This document shows, piece by piece, positions 14,230 through 27,304 of a DNA stretch of 64,000 bases. Below the pieces are notes generated by a model. The model saw nothing but the letters and a program-made list of their open reading frames with translations. It was not told the DNA's origin and searched no databases. Source of the stretch: Daphnia pulex (lineage: Eukaryota; Arthropoda; Branchiopoda; Diplostraca; Daphniidae); assembly GCF_021134715.1 (NCBI RefSeq), contig NC_060021.1, positions 10,820,501-10,884,500 on the forward strand, read 5' to 3'. Position 1 is the stretch's first letter. Each line of letters starts with the position of its first letter. The translations under genes were made by a program, and so were the position numbers.

Positions 14230-15106
14230 TTTTCATTATATTGTGTACCCTTTATATTTTTTTGTAATCAGAAATTAGAATGTATTTTCAGAAAAAAAAG
14301 AATTTCTTCAACTTTGTGTTTATGGCTGTCTGCGTGAACATTATATTTTGATTTGTGTCGTTTGTTATTTAGATCTCAGAAACTCAGGAACTCTCGTCTT
14401 ATGTATAATTTTCATTTACGCAAAGGTAAAGATTTGTGTTGCCATAATTCACAGAAAATACACACGTTGAACCATCTTGGTCAAACTCAGAGTGATTCAA
14501 GTAGGTTACAGAAATTATTCAAGAAACCGATGCAGTGGATGGCCAGATCATGAATATGTAACACAACGATGACTAGTAGAACGGGGAAGTGCGTCTTTTG
14601 TGTTGAAAATCTTTTACCCTCGAGACTTTTTCGTTGGCACGTAACTTCACGCTCTCACAGGCTCGTGATTTGAGCCCTCCATATGCAAGATCGACCATAA
14701 TGAGGGCATTCACGGTCTCTTTTTGAGAGATGTTAGTCCTTGAAAGCTCTAGGTGCGCTCAACAATTATAGGGCACTATGGATTGGGCATGAAGCAGATG
14801 CATGTAGAAATCGGAGCGGTTACACTGCTGTAATCTTACCGAACGAGAGAAAGCGCAATCTTATTATTACAGACTACTAGCTACTAGGTATAGTAGCCAC
14901 TTGTCCCTGTCATGGCTCATGGTGTCATCCTTCATATTTCTGGGATCTATTCAATTTTATCAGTAGAGCGAATTATGGGGCGTGGGAAATGGTAATAGTT
15001 CTCATGTGGGAGATGTTTTTATGACAAAAATTCCTTTCACCAGTGCGTACGCGTATGTATTCAACTAACTAAACACGGACACGAATATGTTTTTTTTTAT
15101 TTTTAG
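14230..15106. other. Intergenic: 3' UTR of the zinc-finger gene and SETD3 upstream
   Basis: A/T-rich 3' UTR-like sequence follows the stop at 14229. No coding exon is supported. A strong acceptor, a T tract followed by TTTTTAG, ends at 15106 and probably begins the SETD3 exon carrying the start codon. An upstream non-coding SETD3 exon probably exists but was not located. Confidence 0.45.
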
Positions 15107-15248
15107 CTGGCAGCCTGGCTCGAGGAGATTCAGAATAGAAAGCAGACGAATTTGGAAAATTAGTGGAGAAGAAGACCAGACAACAGTCGCCGGGCATAAC
15201 TTCCTTTTAATTCTATCAAACAAAAGTGCTTTTGGCCAGTTGATAATC

Positions 15249-18200
15249 ATGGGGAAAAAATCTAATGGTGACCCTAACCTTATTCGTAAAGGATTGACGC
15301 GAGGGAAAAGAGAAGAGTTGAAGAAATTAGTCGATGAACTATTGCAGAGTCAGTCCCAACTTTTTACATCACACTGATTTTAGTTGTCATCAAATTTTTA
15401 TTATCACCAATTCTTCTTTTTTTATAGAATGTTCTTACTCAGTAACATCACAGTCAAAAGATTTGGAAATCTACTCAGAATCCTGGACTCTTCTGGAGAA
15501 AATATATGAAATGGAGAAAAGCTTGGAGAGACCGACAGTCAAAAGAAGCGACGCCTTGCCACCTTTCTTGGAGTGGATGACTAATCATGATGTAAAGATG
15601 GGTCCAGTGGAATTAGTTGAACTTCCACTCTATGGCTGCTGCGTAAGAGCCACAAAACAAGTTAGCACTGGTGAATTGTTGTTCTCTATTCCTCAAAAAC
15701 TGATGCTGTCCAATGAAACTGCCGACAGTTCCACTATAGGTAATCTGTTGACAAGATGAAGCCCTCATTAAGTAATGTTACTCATTTAAAACGACCTACA
15801 TTTCAGGGCACTTTATCAACAATGATCCTATACTTAGCCAAATGCCAAATGTTGCTCTCGCCTTTCACGTATTAAATGAGCTGTACGACCCGAAATCGTT
15901 TTGGAAACCGTATCTTGACGCTTTACCTAGTTCTTATGACACGGTCATGTACTTCACTCCAGACGAGATCACCGAGTTGAAAGGATCTCCAGCTTTTGGT
16001 AAATTATAGTGATTTTTGAGCATTTTCACACATGTTTGTTTGGAAAAGAGAAATTGAAAGACGATTTTCTCTTTCAGATGATGCCCTCAGGATGTGCCGC
16101 AACATTGCTCGTCAGTATTCTTATTTCTACTCTCTGCTCCAGGTATTCGAACTATATAATTTTTAAAGAGAAAATTTGAAATTTACACTCTTTTGACGTG
16201 TGTGTTTGAAGAAAAACGTGGACCCCGCCTTGTCTAATCTTCGTGCAAACTTCACGTACAATGACTACAGGTAAGTTTCCAAAATTCCAACACATAAGGG
16301 TTTCGTGTATTTAAAAAAATGGGACAAACAATGAGCAAGGCACTACAGGATATTCACATTCACAAAGGCACACGCACCGGTGAGCAGTTCTAGAACCCAG
16401 CTAGCACCTCACAAATTTGGTGGATAAATAATACTAGTTGTCTCTTCGTTTCATAGAAGAGAAACTTTTTTTTTTCTTTTTTTTTTTCCTTTTTTTCTTT
16501 TTTAATTTGTTTAAAACAAAAAACTAAAGTCTATGAGTAATGGACTTCCATCTGTCTTACCGATCGGCGAAGGGTCCCCCATAGGGAACTGCTACGTCGC
16601 GGCAGTTTGGCGTAGCCGCTTTTACTAGCCGCATGGGATGTTGGCGTCGTTATTCCGCTGCTGTCGCTTCCGTTGGATGCGGTCATATCTGTCATTCCTC
16701 CCAATCCCAGTAAAGCGGCCGGGTGGCGAAGTCGAATGCGTGTCTTCTGTCGTATCCGGAAGACGAGCAAAATGACGAGAAAGACGACCAAACAGAAGCC
16801 TCCAATTGTTGAACTGACGATGATGGCGTTGCGAACGCTTACCGGAAGGTCGAAATACGGATCGTTTTCGATGAGTTCCTCCTCGTTGAAATGGGTTAGA
16901 ATTGGTGAAGGGGTTGTTGTCGTTTGCGTGTCGTCTTCTTCCTCTTCTTCCAATAGAGTATTGTAATTGAAATTGAGCACTGGTCGATTTTTACGAGGTG
17001 GAGGGGGTGTCAGTCGTGACGTGGCTATGGGTCGTTGCATCCCGTAGCTTCCAATCATATTGTTGGAAGAACCTGAACGTGTGCCGTTATTATCTTCATC
17101 TTCGTCATCTTCTTCGAACGATCTGCCCAAATGAGACCCGTACTCTCCTACATTTGCTCCGGCCATGTAAGGTCTCTTGGACTGGATCACCATCTGTCGT
17201 GATGTCGTCCTTGCCGTTGTTGTTGTTGTTGAAGCTGTTGTTGTATCGTCAGCATCCTCTTCTACCGGTCGTCCTCCTCCAAAAATCATCGGTTTCAATT
17301 CACTCACCGCTTTTGAATTCGTCGCTTTGCTCGGCTGTGAAGTGGTGCTTTTTGAACTGAATTCTGTTGGAAGCCCCTCGGAAGGTGTCGTCGTCGAAGC
17401 CACAAGGCCCACCAGTCCTTTACCCCTTCCAGCTGAAAAAGGAATAGGCATTTTGACTCCCGGTTTCAGCGTTGGTCCTCCGCCAACACTGGAGGGTTTT
17501 TCGGTGCTAGAAAGGGCCAGATTGGGATGGATGATTTCTTGCAAAGTGACATTTTTAGCTGCTAGCAATTCTCGCAAACTAATGGGTTTAACCGAAGGCA
17601 GCGTGCCTGGACGGATTGGCGCATTAGTCATCGGTTTTGTAGTGGTGGTCGAAGTATTGGGAACAATCGGGGTCGCAGTAGACGCAGTAGTGTGCTCTAC
17701 TTTCACCTGATTTTTTGCAGGGGCGTCAGGAGAAGAAGTTGTAGTGATGCCGCCAATAACGGGAGCTATTTGGGTACCACCTTTTAACAAATCGGCCAAA
17801 CTCATACCCTTTTGCTGGAGGATTTCACTCAAACTCAAAGGTCCAGCGCTGCGCAAAAGCGATTTGATGTCAGGAGGTCCATTGGTCGCCGGAGGAGACA
17901 AAGTTTTGGGTTTCAGTGTTTCGTTTTCGATCGTGGATGCTGGTTCTTTGATCTGGTGGGTCGGATGCGTTTTTTCCTCCACCTCTTCTTCTTCAATGTC
18001 TTCTGATTGATTAGTGTCGGCATTTATATTGACATCTTCCCGTGAAGTCAGCTGGTCCTTCTCGCTTTGTATCTCAATTTCCGACTCTTTTTCGTTTGGT
18101 TTTATTGCCTCTGGTTCGATTTCCTCGTCTGTCATTTCCTCTAATGGCGGCTCATTTTCTGTTTCCGTCTCTTCTGTAATCAAATCCAAGTCTTCCTCCT

Positions 18201-21200
18201 CCTCCTCCTCCTCCTCCACGTCATCAACGTCTTGCGCATGCTGTTGTGGTTCAGTGTTCTTTTCCAGCGGCACAGTGGTGGTGCTCTTGACTGAAATTGG
18301 TCGCCGCTTATAAGGTCGAGGGACGACGCGTTGCCGCAGTCCTCCGGTTCCATTTCTATGCCTTAAGGAAGGCTGGATTCTTGCGTAAACCGAGGCAGCC
18401 GTCAACCCGTAACTAACCCGATGATTGTCGATCGCTTTGGGCTTGAACGACGGATGCTCCTCGGCTACGATGACCCGCTTACCTGGCGGAGTCGCTGGAG
18501 CCAGTAGCTGCGGATAGAGCTGCTTCCACGTCGGCGTGTTCTGAATGGATGCTGCAGGTGCTTTAACGTTCACCTGCTCTTTATCTTTATCTCCTGTGCC
18601 GCTTTCTTCGTTGCGATGGGGCAAATTCGATAAACCTGACGTGAAAGCGCTAAGAATTTCCATCGTTTCATCTTCGTCCTCCCTCTCGGGCACTGAAATG
18701 TCGTCATTTGATTTAGGTTTGGCCACTGTCGAATGTTGGGACGGCGTTGAATCGAGTTCTACTTCTTCCTCGTCGAATAATTCAGAACTATCGTAAAATT
18801 CTTCCTCGAGAATCTCGTCGGATCGGCCATCGGAAAGGATGTCGCTCGTCTCGGTTGATGACGACGAAGCCGCGGGGTGATAGGTATTTTCTCTGGGCGG
18901 CTGAGCCACTTCTCGGTGCCACTCTTGACTGGACATTGAGCCACTGGGCCCATCTCTGGGTGGCGGAATCGCTTGATGATGTTGAGGCTGTTGTGGCCAC
19001 TGCTGGATGGCTCCGTCGCTCGGCGGCAGTAGGCGATAGGACTGCTGGTATCCCGCATTTCGCTCCGAGTGATTAGGTAGTTGCTGCTGATTTTGTTGGT
19101 GTTGGTAATCATAATATCCTGGCCGATTCTGTCCATAAGGGTTCTGTCCGGAAGGATTCGGTGCTGGAGCGTTCCACTGCTGTTCCGCCGTCCTTAAAAA
19201 ACAAAATAAAGTTACGAAAATCATGTTACAAGTCCGTTGATTGATGCTATTCTGACATGGTTTCAATTTCATTGGCAAGTGCCGTGTCTCTCAGGTGGTA
19301 ATTGCGGAGAGATGTAACAGGTGGGTGTAATGCAATCTCCCCCATTCCCGCGACCGGTAAAGCTCATTGCTCTCAATTGTACCCATACGTCCACATTCCA
19401 CAGAATGGGTCTAGGCCCTTTGATTTTGTTGCAAATTCCCGCCCCATTTGGAACCAAAGTCGGAATAATGATGAGGTCCGAGCTGTCTTGATTCATGGGG
19501 GGGAGACTGCTCTGGCTTTGCATAGCGATGTTGACTTTTTCGTTCAACCTCTTCTTATGTAAAGAAAAAAAAAGAGCTCAACTGGAGCTCAGTAGTCCGT
19601 GTCAGATCGTGGGAAATTCTCCGTCGCTGCCCATTATAATTCTGACGTTTTCCCCTCTTTAGTCACTTCTTACATATTCGGCCAGATCGTTCACGTCGAC
19701 CGATCACAGATTTACTACCGTCCTATTGGCTTTTAACGTTCCACCATCCTTTTTTAGAAAAAATCCCCCCCAAAACTGTTAGGTTAGGCTTATTGGCGAT
19801 ATTGTAGGCCACCATTTAGCCGAAAGCAGTAGAACTTATAATCAATAAATCAAAAAAACGTCAGTCTTACCTTCGTGCGTTGTAGCTGTTCACGGGCATC
19901 GGGGGCTGAAGCCATTGTTGATGTTTCTATTGCCGGAGAGAGTGCAACAGCAACAGCAAAACGACAACACAATGTACAAAGAATGATTAGGAAATTGTCG
20001 CACGCGGACAACAAAAAAAGTCACATCGTTTGAGTCGATTTCACTTCTAATGCACTGTAGGTGTTTCTTTTTAATCATCCTTTAGAGAGAAATTCACCAT
20101 GAGAAGTAACAGAAATGCTTTTCATGAGAATTTCTGAAACTATTTTCTCTCCAAACATGTAAAATAAGAATGATTTCTCCAATGGTGTTTAGCGATGAGA
20201 AGAATTTGTTTACCCGTTACTTGTATATAAATATCATGTCCTCGTTGAAGGAATAAATATTCTTACCTGTTGGCTGGGTTCCGGCTTGGAAAAATCCATC
20301 CAGTGTAGGGCTCTAGAGTCGAATCGGATTTCGGCCGCATTGAGGTTGTCGTGGTTCCTAGTCGTTAGGAGCTCTTGGCCTCCTGTTACCCCCATCATCA
20401 CTGTCCAGAAGATGACGTATCTCATAGCTGCGGCCGCTCTGCCCATCGCAGTCTGGCCGGAGCCGACAATCGGCCTAATTCCCATGTTGCGAGGGTTGTT
20501 TTTGTGTGTGTGTGTTTTTTGTTTTTAAATAATATTGTTTCTTTTCTTTTTGTTTTTGTCTGTCGAGTAGTTTTCACGGGCGATTGCCTCCGGTCGTTGG
20601 GCTAACCTAGTTAGACTGCGCCTTCATCTAGGGAACAAACCAACAAACATAACACACAACGTCAATCATAAAAACTTGTGGCTAACGTAGTACATTCGTC
20701 TCTGTAATTGTACATTTATAGTGTGAAGTACTCAAGGCCTTATCAGCTCTGAATCAACGTGACAAGGTGAAAATCAAACAAATTCTCAAAATCATCTTTT
20801 TTTAAAAAAAGCTCTTTCTGGATGTGTTTCTTTTTCATTCGGTCACGAATCGGATAGACTCATTTTTGGAGGAATTAAAATGCTATTATCATCTTGTTAG
20901 CGGTTTTGCGACCAAAGATTCTTTGAATAGAAAAAAAGGGGTAGCCATTTGAATTGAGATTGGTTGTAACACCAGCCGCCTTCTGTTGGCCTAGTGTTAC
21001 ATCTACCGAATCCCTCCCAACACACAAAGAAGCGTTAGATTCTTCTTTCTTTTTATTATATTCTATATATTTTTTTTCTCTCTTTTTCTCTCGTTCCCTT
21101 TTTATGGCGCGCTCTCTGGTATCGGGTAGTATACACGCCATTGAAAAGAATGGATGGCTTCTGGGCTGCAGCGGCCGACGAGTCAGCTGTTGTTCTAGGT

Positions 21201-24200
21201 TTCCGGGTTTCATCCACACCCGAAGGAAAACATGTAATCTCACGGCCTTGGCGGCTTGGTCACCACTATTCCATTTAATCGCGCATCGCCCCCCCCCCTC
21301 ACTCAATTAGTAGGCCGTCGTTTAATTCAGGATTTTTACACGGTCATCACGGTCAACTGACCGTTTTGAATTTTTTTTCGCGGGAATTTTTCAACTTGGA
21401 ATTTTGAACATTAAAATTGGGATAAAAAAGAAAAATACGTGACTTACAGACGGTGCGGCCCGCATGATGCGCCAATGTCAGTGTTTGGTTGAAAAGCACA
21501 GGTGCACTACAACACACAAGACACTATTACACAATTCACTGTGGGGACACAGACGCACGTAAAAGACTACCCGAAGTAATAGTGGGCCAAAAAGAAGCAA
21601 ATTGTCGATTCGATGGTATACTGTTGTTGTTGTTGTTGTTGTTGTTGTTCAAAAATGGATGTTCGATACCATCCGCGCGCGCGCTCAGCAAAGGGGGAAG
21701 ATGTTACTCCGGACGAATTCCGTCAACGACTGGTCTTCATTGGTGTTACCACCTGCCCTGTGTCTGGACGATTCTTCTGCCCGTGGACTGGACTGCTGTC
21801 CCACTTATGCCTTCCTCATGGTGCTCACACACACACCAATCGCCGCCCCTGCTCCCATGCGTTCCTCCATACACAGTTACACACACACACACACATACGC
21901 GAGCAACAGATGGGATGCAATTTCATCGAGTTCAACACTCGACTGCCCATGCTGCTCCAGTCTTTTGGCTGTAGGGTAGTAGTGGCAGCCGGCGATAGGC
22001 TCTAGGCAGACAGGGTAGGCAGTTGAGACTGAGAATAAGTCGGCGAGATAGATCGGATCCTCCCACCATCTTTTTTCGTCATCTACACTACTTGACCACT
22101 CACCTGTGAACGGCATTCGAACACACACACACACACGTACATACACAGAGCCGCTCGGGACGCGTGTAATAATAACAAATCGAGGGGGTTTCTTTTTCTC
22201 TTTATTTTCACTCGCATTGTAGCCTAATGAGATTTGCATTTTTTTAAATGGCTCCGATTTTTTTGGCTGAGATTTTGATCAATTTTTTTGTGTGCGGGGT
22301 TTTTTTCCGTTTGTTTAGCTTTCCATTAATTGATGTGCATCGGAGAGAAGTTAGAAACTAGAAAAAAGGTTGTTATCCCTTTGAGCGAGAGATTTTGATC
22401 TTGTTCGAGGAAGAGATTCGTGTGTAATGGGCGAATGTTTCCCCCAACGGGCGCCTAAAGTTAAGGAAAAATCAGAACCGATTAAATTGGATCGAGGCGA
22501 AAGTTTCTTATAAACATAATTGCGCTTTTCCAACGAGTTTGCCCAAGTCTAATTGCGCATTAAGCATGTAAATCAAGTCAGTGTGTTTCTTCTTGTCGTT
22601 TGAATTCCTTCTTTTCTTTGTCAAAGAGTGACCAAGAAGGCACTTAAGGGTACAGAACAATTGAAGAACAAGTGAGAGGGGGGAGCAAATTGGTGAAATC
22701 GCCAGCTGTCAGTGGGGCCGAGCAGCGGCGGTCATTTGGTCCTCGCGTGTTGCGGCCTCACATCCATCGAAAGACCTAGATAGAGCGCAGTAGTATTTGC
22801 TCACACACACGGCTGACGGCCTTCGTGATCTCGGCAACTGACATGCCGCTCTCAGCGGACAGGGCTCGCATATCACGCGGAACAACGCTTTAAGGAGATA
22901 AGAAAATTTCATTTAGAAAGCTCTTTCGTTTTTTTGGCTTTTTTGTTCTTTAACAGCGACAACAAAAACACGAAAAAAAAAAAGCGGAGAAGCCTCCAGT
23001 CCTGCGTAAAAATAAACGGTCCATGAGAGGAATTATTTTTCTAAAAAAAAAAAAAAGGAGAGAGGGAAAAAAAAAATAAGAAAGATTTTTTTAAATTTTT
23101 ATTTCGTATCAGCCACAACAGGGAGCCACTTGGCGTGCAGCCCACATGACGCTCCCGATTTGCGGGGCTTGAGAATGAGGTTGAATTGAAGGAATTAAGA
23201 AGACGACGACGACCAAGAGGAAAAGAAATAGATTTACAAATGGAATAGGAATGACACTCGCTTGTTATGACATTGAATTTTATTTATTTTTTATTTTCTT
23301 AAAAAATTCGTATTATATACTTGACGTATTTTTCTTATTGCCTCGACATTTATAAACTGCCGTGCAATCCGCAACGGTATTACGAATGTCGAAATCACAA
23401 AAAGAAGAGCAACGGGACAAAAGACTTATCCCGAAGATCTAGATTGTATTGCCTGTCGTCGTCCTGGTCGCTCCCTTTCGTTCGACTTGGAAATGTCTCA
23501 TTTTACACACGGACGACGTCTAACTGATGGCCGCTCGTTAGCGCCTTAAATCACCTGCGACATGGAACAATTTTTTTCATGATTATTTTCGTATTTGCCT
23601 TTTTTTTTTAATTTTTAGTAAAATGTAAGACAAAAAAACAGCTGCCGTAAATGAAGAAAAGAAAAAGAAAAAGAAAAAAATGAGAATGAAACCGGCCGCG
23701 GGAAAAATCGTCCTCCTAATATCTGTGTCTTGGAGCCGGCTGTCGTCGATTGGCCACCCATGGTGGCTGCTGGTCTATGGTTGCTCTAATTCCGGACGCG
23801 ATTCTTTTCTTCTGCCTCTTTTAGTGTGCAATACCAGGAAAAAGCCAAAAAATGTGCGCACAGAAAAAGAAAAGAAGAAAACAAAAAGAGAGAAGAAGAA
23901 AACAAACAAGGAATACAATAAGGCCTGAGAACATATCCGATTGCAGATGAGTGAAACGATGAAATTTGAAACAGAAAGAAAACGATGAAACAAATGGCTA
24001 TTTTAAGGTTTGCGCTTTTACCAGAGCCTCTCAAGTCGACTCGGAAGAAAAAGAAAACGGCTGCCATTTTCTCTTGTTTCTTCCCGCCGTCGTATAATTG
24101 AAGGGATGTCGGTAACTTTCGTCGTTCTGGCAAAATCCAAAGAGAAAAGCCAATAGTTTCCATTCCTCGTTTAAAGGCACAATTTATGGTGATATGATTT

Positions 24201-25549
24201 GGTTTCCGTCTGGCTTCTCCTTTTTTTTATTGGACATTTTTACTACAATGCATATGGTTTTTTTTTTTTTTTTCATTTTTTTGTTCTCTTCTTTTCATTC
24301 AACAGATGGGCCGTTTCGACGGTGATGACCAGACAGAACCTGATCCCCTCACAGGAAGAAATCTCAGGAAATGATAAGGACCAGCTGCCACCTGTCAACG
24401 CTTTGATTCCATTGTGGGACTTTTGCAACCACCAGGATGGACAGGTATAACACGTAAAGAAGTGAACACGCAACGTTTAAATAGCCATCCGAATTCTCGG
24501 TAGCCTTTCTCTTCAATAACCTATTGTGTTTTGTATACGTGATACCTTGTCATTTATAGTTTTCGACGGATTTCCAACTGGAAAGTCGGCGAACGGTGTG
24601 TCAAGCTGGCCGGGATTTCGGTCCTGGAGAGCAGGTCTTCATCTTTTATGGAACTAGAACTTGCGCCGAGCAATTCATTCATAACGGCTTTGTCGACATC
24701 AATAATGCGCATGACGCGTTAACCCTCAAAGTGGGACTCAGCAAGAGCGACCCACTAGCCGGCCAGAGGGCAACTCTTTTGTGTAAACTCCGCATTCTGT
24801 CGGGTAATCCATAACACATTTATAACGCCGCGTGCATGTTAGATATGGCCCATCACCGATGCTTTATAGCCATCATTTATTTCATCCCGTGAATATGTAA
24901 GACGAGAAGATTTCGGGTCCGATAGCGTTCCAATTAAAAGCTGGGCCGCAACCTGTCGACGGGAAACTCCTGGCGTTCTTACGGCTGTTTTGCATGACGA
25001 AAGATTCACTCGGTAAGCTAGGCTCCCCCATTTCCCAATGAAGAATAATTATGTACCCGATATTCTAATGAAGAATAATGCTTTGCGGTTGCAGATCGGT
25101 GGCTCCAGTCTGACAACGCGTCCAACTTGATGCACGAGGAATGTGGCATCGAAACAGAAGTGGATGACAAGTCGTGGTCTTTCCTGAAAGCCCGTTGCCA
25201 ACTTCTCCTCCAGCTCTATCCAACCACAAAAGAGGTACGTACCTAATGCACACACACATACTGGTATTACATCACTAGTCGTAATAGCCGTGCGATGTAT
25301 GATACGAAAAAAGTATCATGCGCAAATTGGCTCACACAACTTGTGTGCTGTGCCGCATATTGTTTCTGTGAAGAAAAAATGAATCCAGAGCGGATTTGAT
25401 TTGGGTTTCTGGTTTGGCTACAGGCGGATTTGAAGATGCTGGAAGAGGATTTGAGCTCGCATCGTCGGATGTGTGTCCTCCTCCGTCTGGCGGAGAAACG
25501 AATTCTGCTCTCGGCCATTGAATGTGCTGCTCAAAGAATCAAAAAGTGA
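15249..25549 (+). CDS. SETD3: SETD3, actin-histidine N-methyltransferase
   Basis: Ten coding exons: 15249-15348, 15428-15739, 15807-15998, 16078-16142, 16212-16270, 24306-24444, 24560-24803, 24902-25012, 25095-25234 and 25424-25549. All phases close to give 495 residues (human SETD3 is about 594). In the family, SETD3 uses S-adenosylmethionine to methylate His73 of actin. The product starts MGKKS as in vertebrates. Its split SET domain includes GCCVRATKQVSTGELLFSIP (about 109-128), ALIPLWDFCNHQDGQ (about 275-289, the cofactor-binding NHxxG element) and VFIFYGTR (about 315-322, catalytic tyrosine region). A Rubisco-LSMT-like substrate-binding C-terminal half follows. The C-terminus is shorter than in human. 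Intron 5 (16271-24305) is about 8 kb, against about 70-190 bp for the others, and contains another gene on the opposite strand. Confidence 0.93.
16531..20485 (-). CDS. Single-pass membrane protein with long Thr/Pro/Glu-rich ectodomain, nested in SETD3
   Basis: Three coding exons on the minus strand, 20485-20267, 19926-19871 and 19192-16531, close in phase for 978 residues if the first ATG is used. A later ATG gives MRYVIFWTVMMGVTGG, a good signal-peptide core, so the true start may be at about 20446 or 20425. The ectodomain is low-complexity: Gln/Pro/Tyr-rich, then strongly acidic (poly-Glu coded by a GAG/GAA run near 18195-18220), then Thr/Ser-rich. Two related motifs stand out: LSLSEILQQKGMSLADLLKG and ISLRELLAAKNVTLQEIIHP. 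A hydrophobic helix (AIIVSSTIGGFCLVVFLVIL) lies about 110 residues from the end. It is followed by the basic stop-transfer RIRQKTRIRLRH and a Ser-rich tail with KLPRRSSSLWGTLRRS. I do not recognise the family. Type I topology is inferred. Confidence 0.8.
18195..18220. repeat. CCT/AGG trinucleotide run coding poly-Glu
   Basis: A run of TCCTCC units on the plus strand lies inside the membrane-protein gene. On the coding (minus) strand it reads GAG/GAA and gives an uninterrupted glutamate stretch in the acidic ectodomain. Such runs are prone to length change. Confidence 0.8.
20486..24305. other. Remainder of SETD3 intron 5: 5' region of the nested gene
   Basis: No coding exon is supported. The segment must contain the promoter and any 5' UTR exons of the minus-strand membrane-protein gene, but no TATA box or initiator could be chosen. 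It includes a GTT repeat near 21624-21649, CA repeats near 21880-21895 and 22120-22136, and long A/T tracts at 23040-23100 and 24259-24275. It ends with the polypyrimidine tract and AG acceptor before SETD3 exon 6. Confidence 0.45.
21624..21649. repeat. GTT trinucleotide microsatellite
   Basis: About eight to nine uninterrupted GTT units lie within SETD3 intron 5, in no gene's coding sequence. Dinucleotide CA runs are nearby at about 21880 and 22120. Confidence 0.9.
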
Positions 25550-27304
25550 GCTATTTTACCACCTACTACGTCTATCTATCCTTTCAAGAGAGAAAAGAAA
25601 TGCAAGTCCATGAACTACCAGCTGCTTTGTGATCCCGTTAACAGTTTTTTGTGTCAATTTCATCCGCCTTAATCATAATAAAAGAACAACATTGCTTTTT
25701 TTGCCTTCCAAGTAATAAGTTGACTTTTTTTTTATGGCCAGGAAAAAATTAGCAATTTTCATTTTGTTCAGCTGCCGTTCAATTCCGTCAGATTTGGGTA
25801 TCAATCCAACTTTCGCGTTTCGATTATGAGCGGGGGGCATTATATTTTACCATCCGCTTTTGTAGGAAAATGACGATGTCCTTTTACGCTTTTTATCGCC
25901 TTAATTCGAGAAGCCTCTCTCTAATGTGTATCACTTTTTAATTTGAAGCCTTCCGGAGAAGAAAGCGCTTACTGCTGGAAATTTTCAATGGCGCGACGTG
26001 ATGATGGGAATTTTAATTTTTAACACCGACACAAAACTGATTCAGAGACGTAAAAATGTAGTGCTAGCCGTTCCGCGTTTATCTGACTGGAGGGAAACAA
26101 ATTTGCCGTCACACGCTTGACGGTGAAATTTAAACATCATTTCTCAAAAGTGCTAGAAATTCATTTAAAAAAAATCAACTTGGGATAAAGCAATAAGGAA
26201 ATGCTTTTCTTCAATTCGATCCTTGCAAACGCTCATTGGTATGGCAGAACTGGCTTTCGATTTCCTGGAAATCGTGGTTGTAGCTACTAACGATTTGTTT
26301 TTCGACACTGTCGTGGTTTACGTGACGGCACGGCCGCCCTCCAATACTGAAACACATCCGGGTTCCCGCCCATCGCGATTATCGTGTGTTTTTGTTTAAC
26401 TTGTTGATGGTTGATTATGATGTGACGCAGTTTGGTCTGAACGCTTGACGCACGATAAGTGTCGTCAGTGATTATAAGCTACACAACTACCCAGGATGAT
26501 TACGCGGATTCATCCTTCCGTCTTGGTTTGATGCCCCAGTTTACTTATCCTTCCTTTTGCTGGGCTGATTCTATTTCCAGCATGGCACTGGCCTTGGGAT
26601 GTCGCGCTGGGAACCAAAGAGTTTTTGAGCTTCAAAGAGCTGTGGAATATGGAATAGACCTCTAATCTCAGCTTTTATCTTAACTATATGTAAGTCGATT
26701 CGAGGTCAGTTGGTTCGAGTTAATTAGCAGTTTGATACACGAGAAGATAAACGTTTATGGTTAAAGCTATAAGCTGCCCTCTTTCTGGCAGGTCAAGTGA
26801 AAGTGGTTATTGCTTTCGAGCTTGAGGGGTGGTAGAAATGATTTCGATTGTCTGCCCACTTTTTATTTCGATCCGCCCACTTTTTTTCTTCTTCTCCGGT
26901 TTCTTGGTCGAGACATCCTTTCAATTTTCGGAAGTGAAGTCGTTGCGCTCAAAGAGCTAGGTGATCCAGACCGGCAGGCATCGTTAAGAGTTAGCTCTCG
27001 CTAGAAAATCGCTGGCTAACCTTCAGCATTTGGGTCAGATTAAAAACAATTCAACTCTGTGTTGAAATAATCAATTACTATTCGCTTTCACTTCCTTCGT
27101 TTCGGAAGTTATCTCTCTCTCTGTTGTTGTTTATAAGCAGGGAGCCCTGTGTTTTGGTTAGCCTATCACGTAATACGTGACGTCAGAGGATCCCGCGACT
27201 AGAGGGGTGGGGTGGGGGGGAACGCACGAACTTGTACACAAGTATTGGCAGCTTGACTGTAGACAATCTCAGACTGTGATTTGCAAGCGTCCGTGCAAAG
27301 CGTG
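25550..27304. other. Intergenic region between SETD3 and NANP
   Basis: Contains the SETD3 3' UTR and the NANP promoter. The short open frames here are not family-like. The only recognisable element is the CRE palindrome listed separately just upstream of NANP. Confidence 0.4.
27178..27185. promoter_or_regulatory. CRE-like palindrome upstream of NANP
   Basis: A perfect TGACGTCA octamer, the consensus site of CREB/ATF bZIP proteins, lies about 120 bases before the NANP start codon in an A/T-rich context (ATACGTGACGTCAG). The position fits a promoter element. Function is inferred from the motif alone. Confidence 0.4.

Noticed and set aside
16673-18313. Several plus-strand Ser/Val-rich frames
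   Set aside because: They mirror the Thr/Glu-rich ectodomain coded on the minus strand and have no domain of their own.
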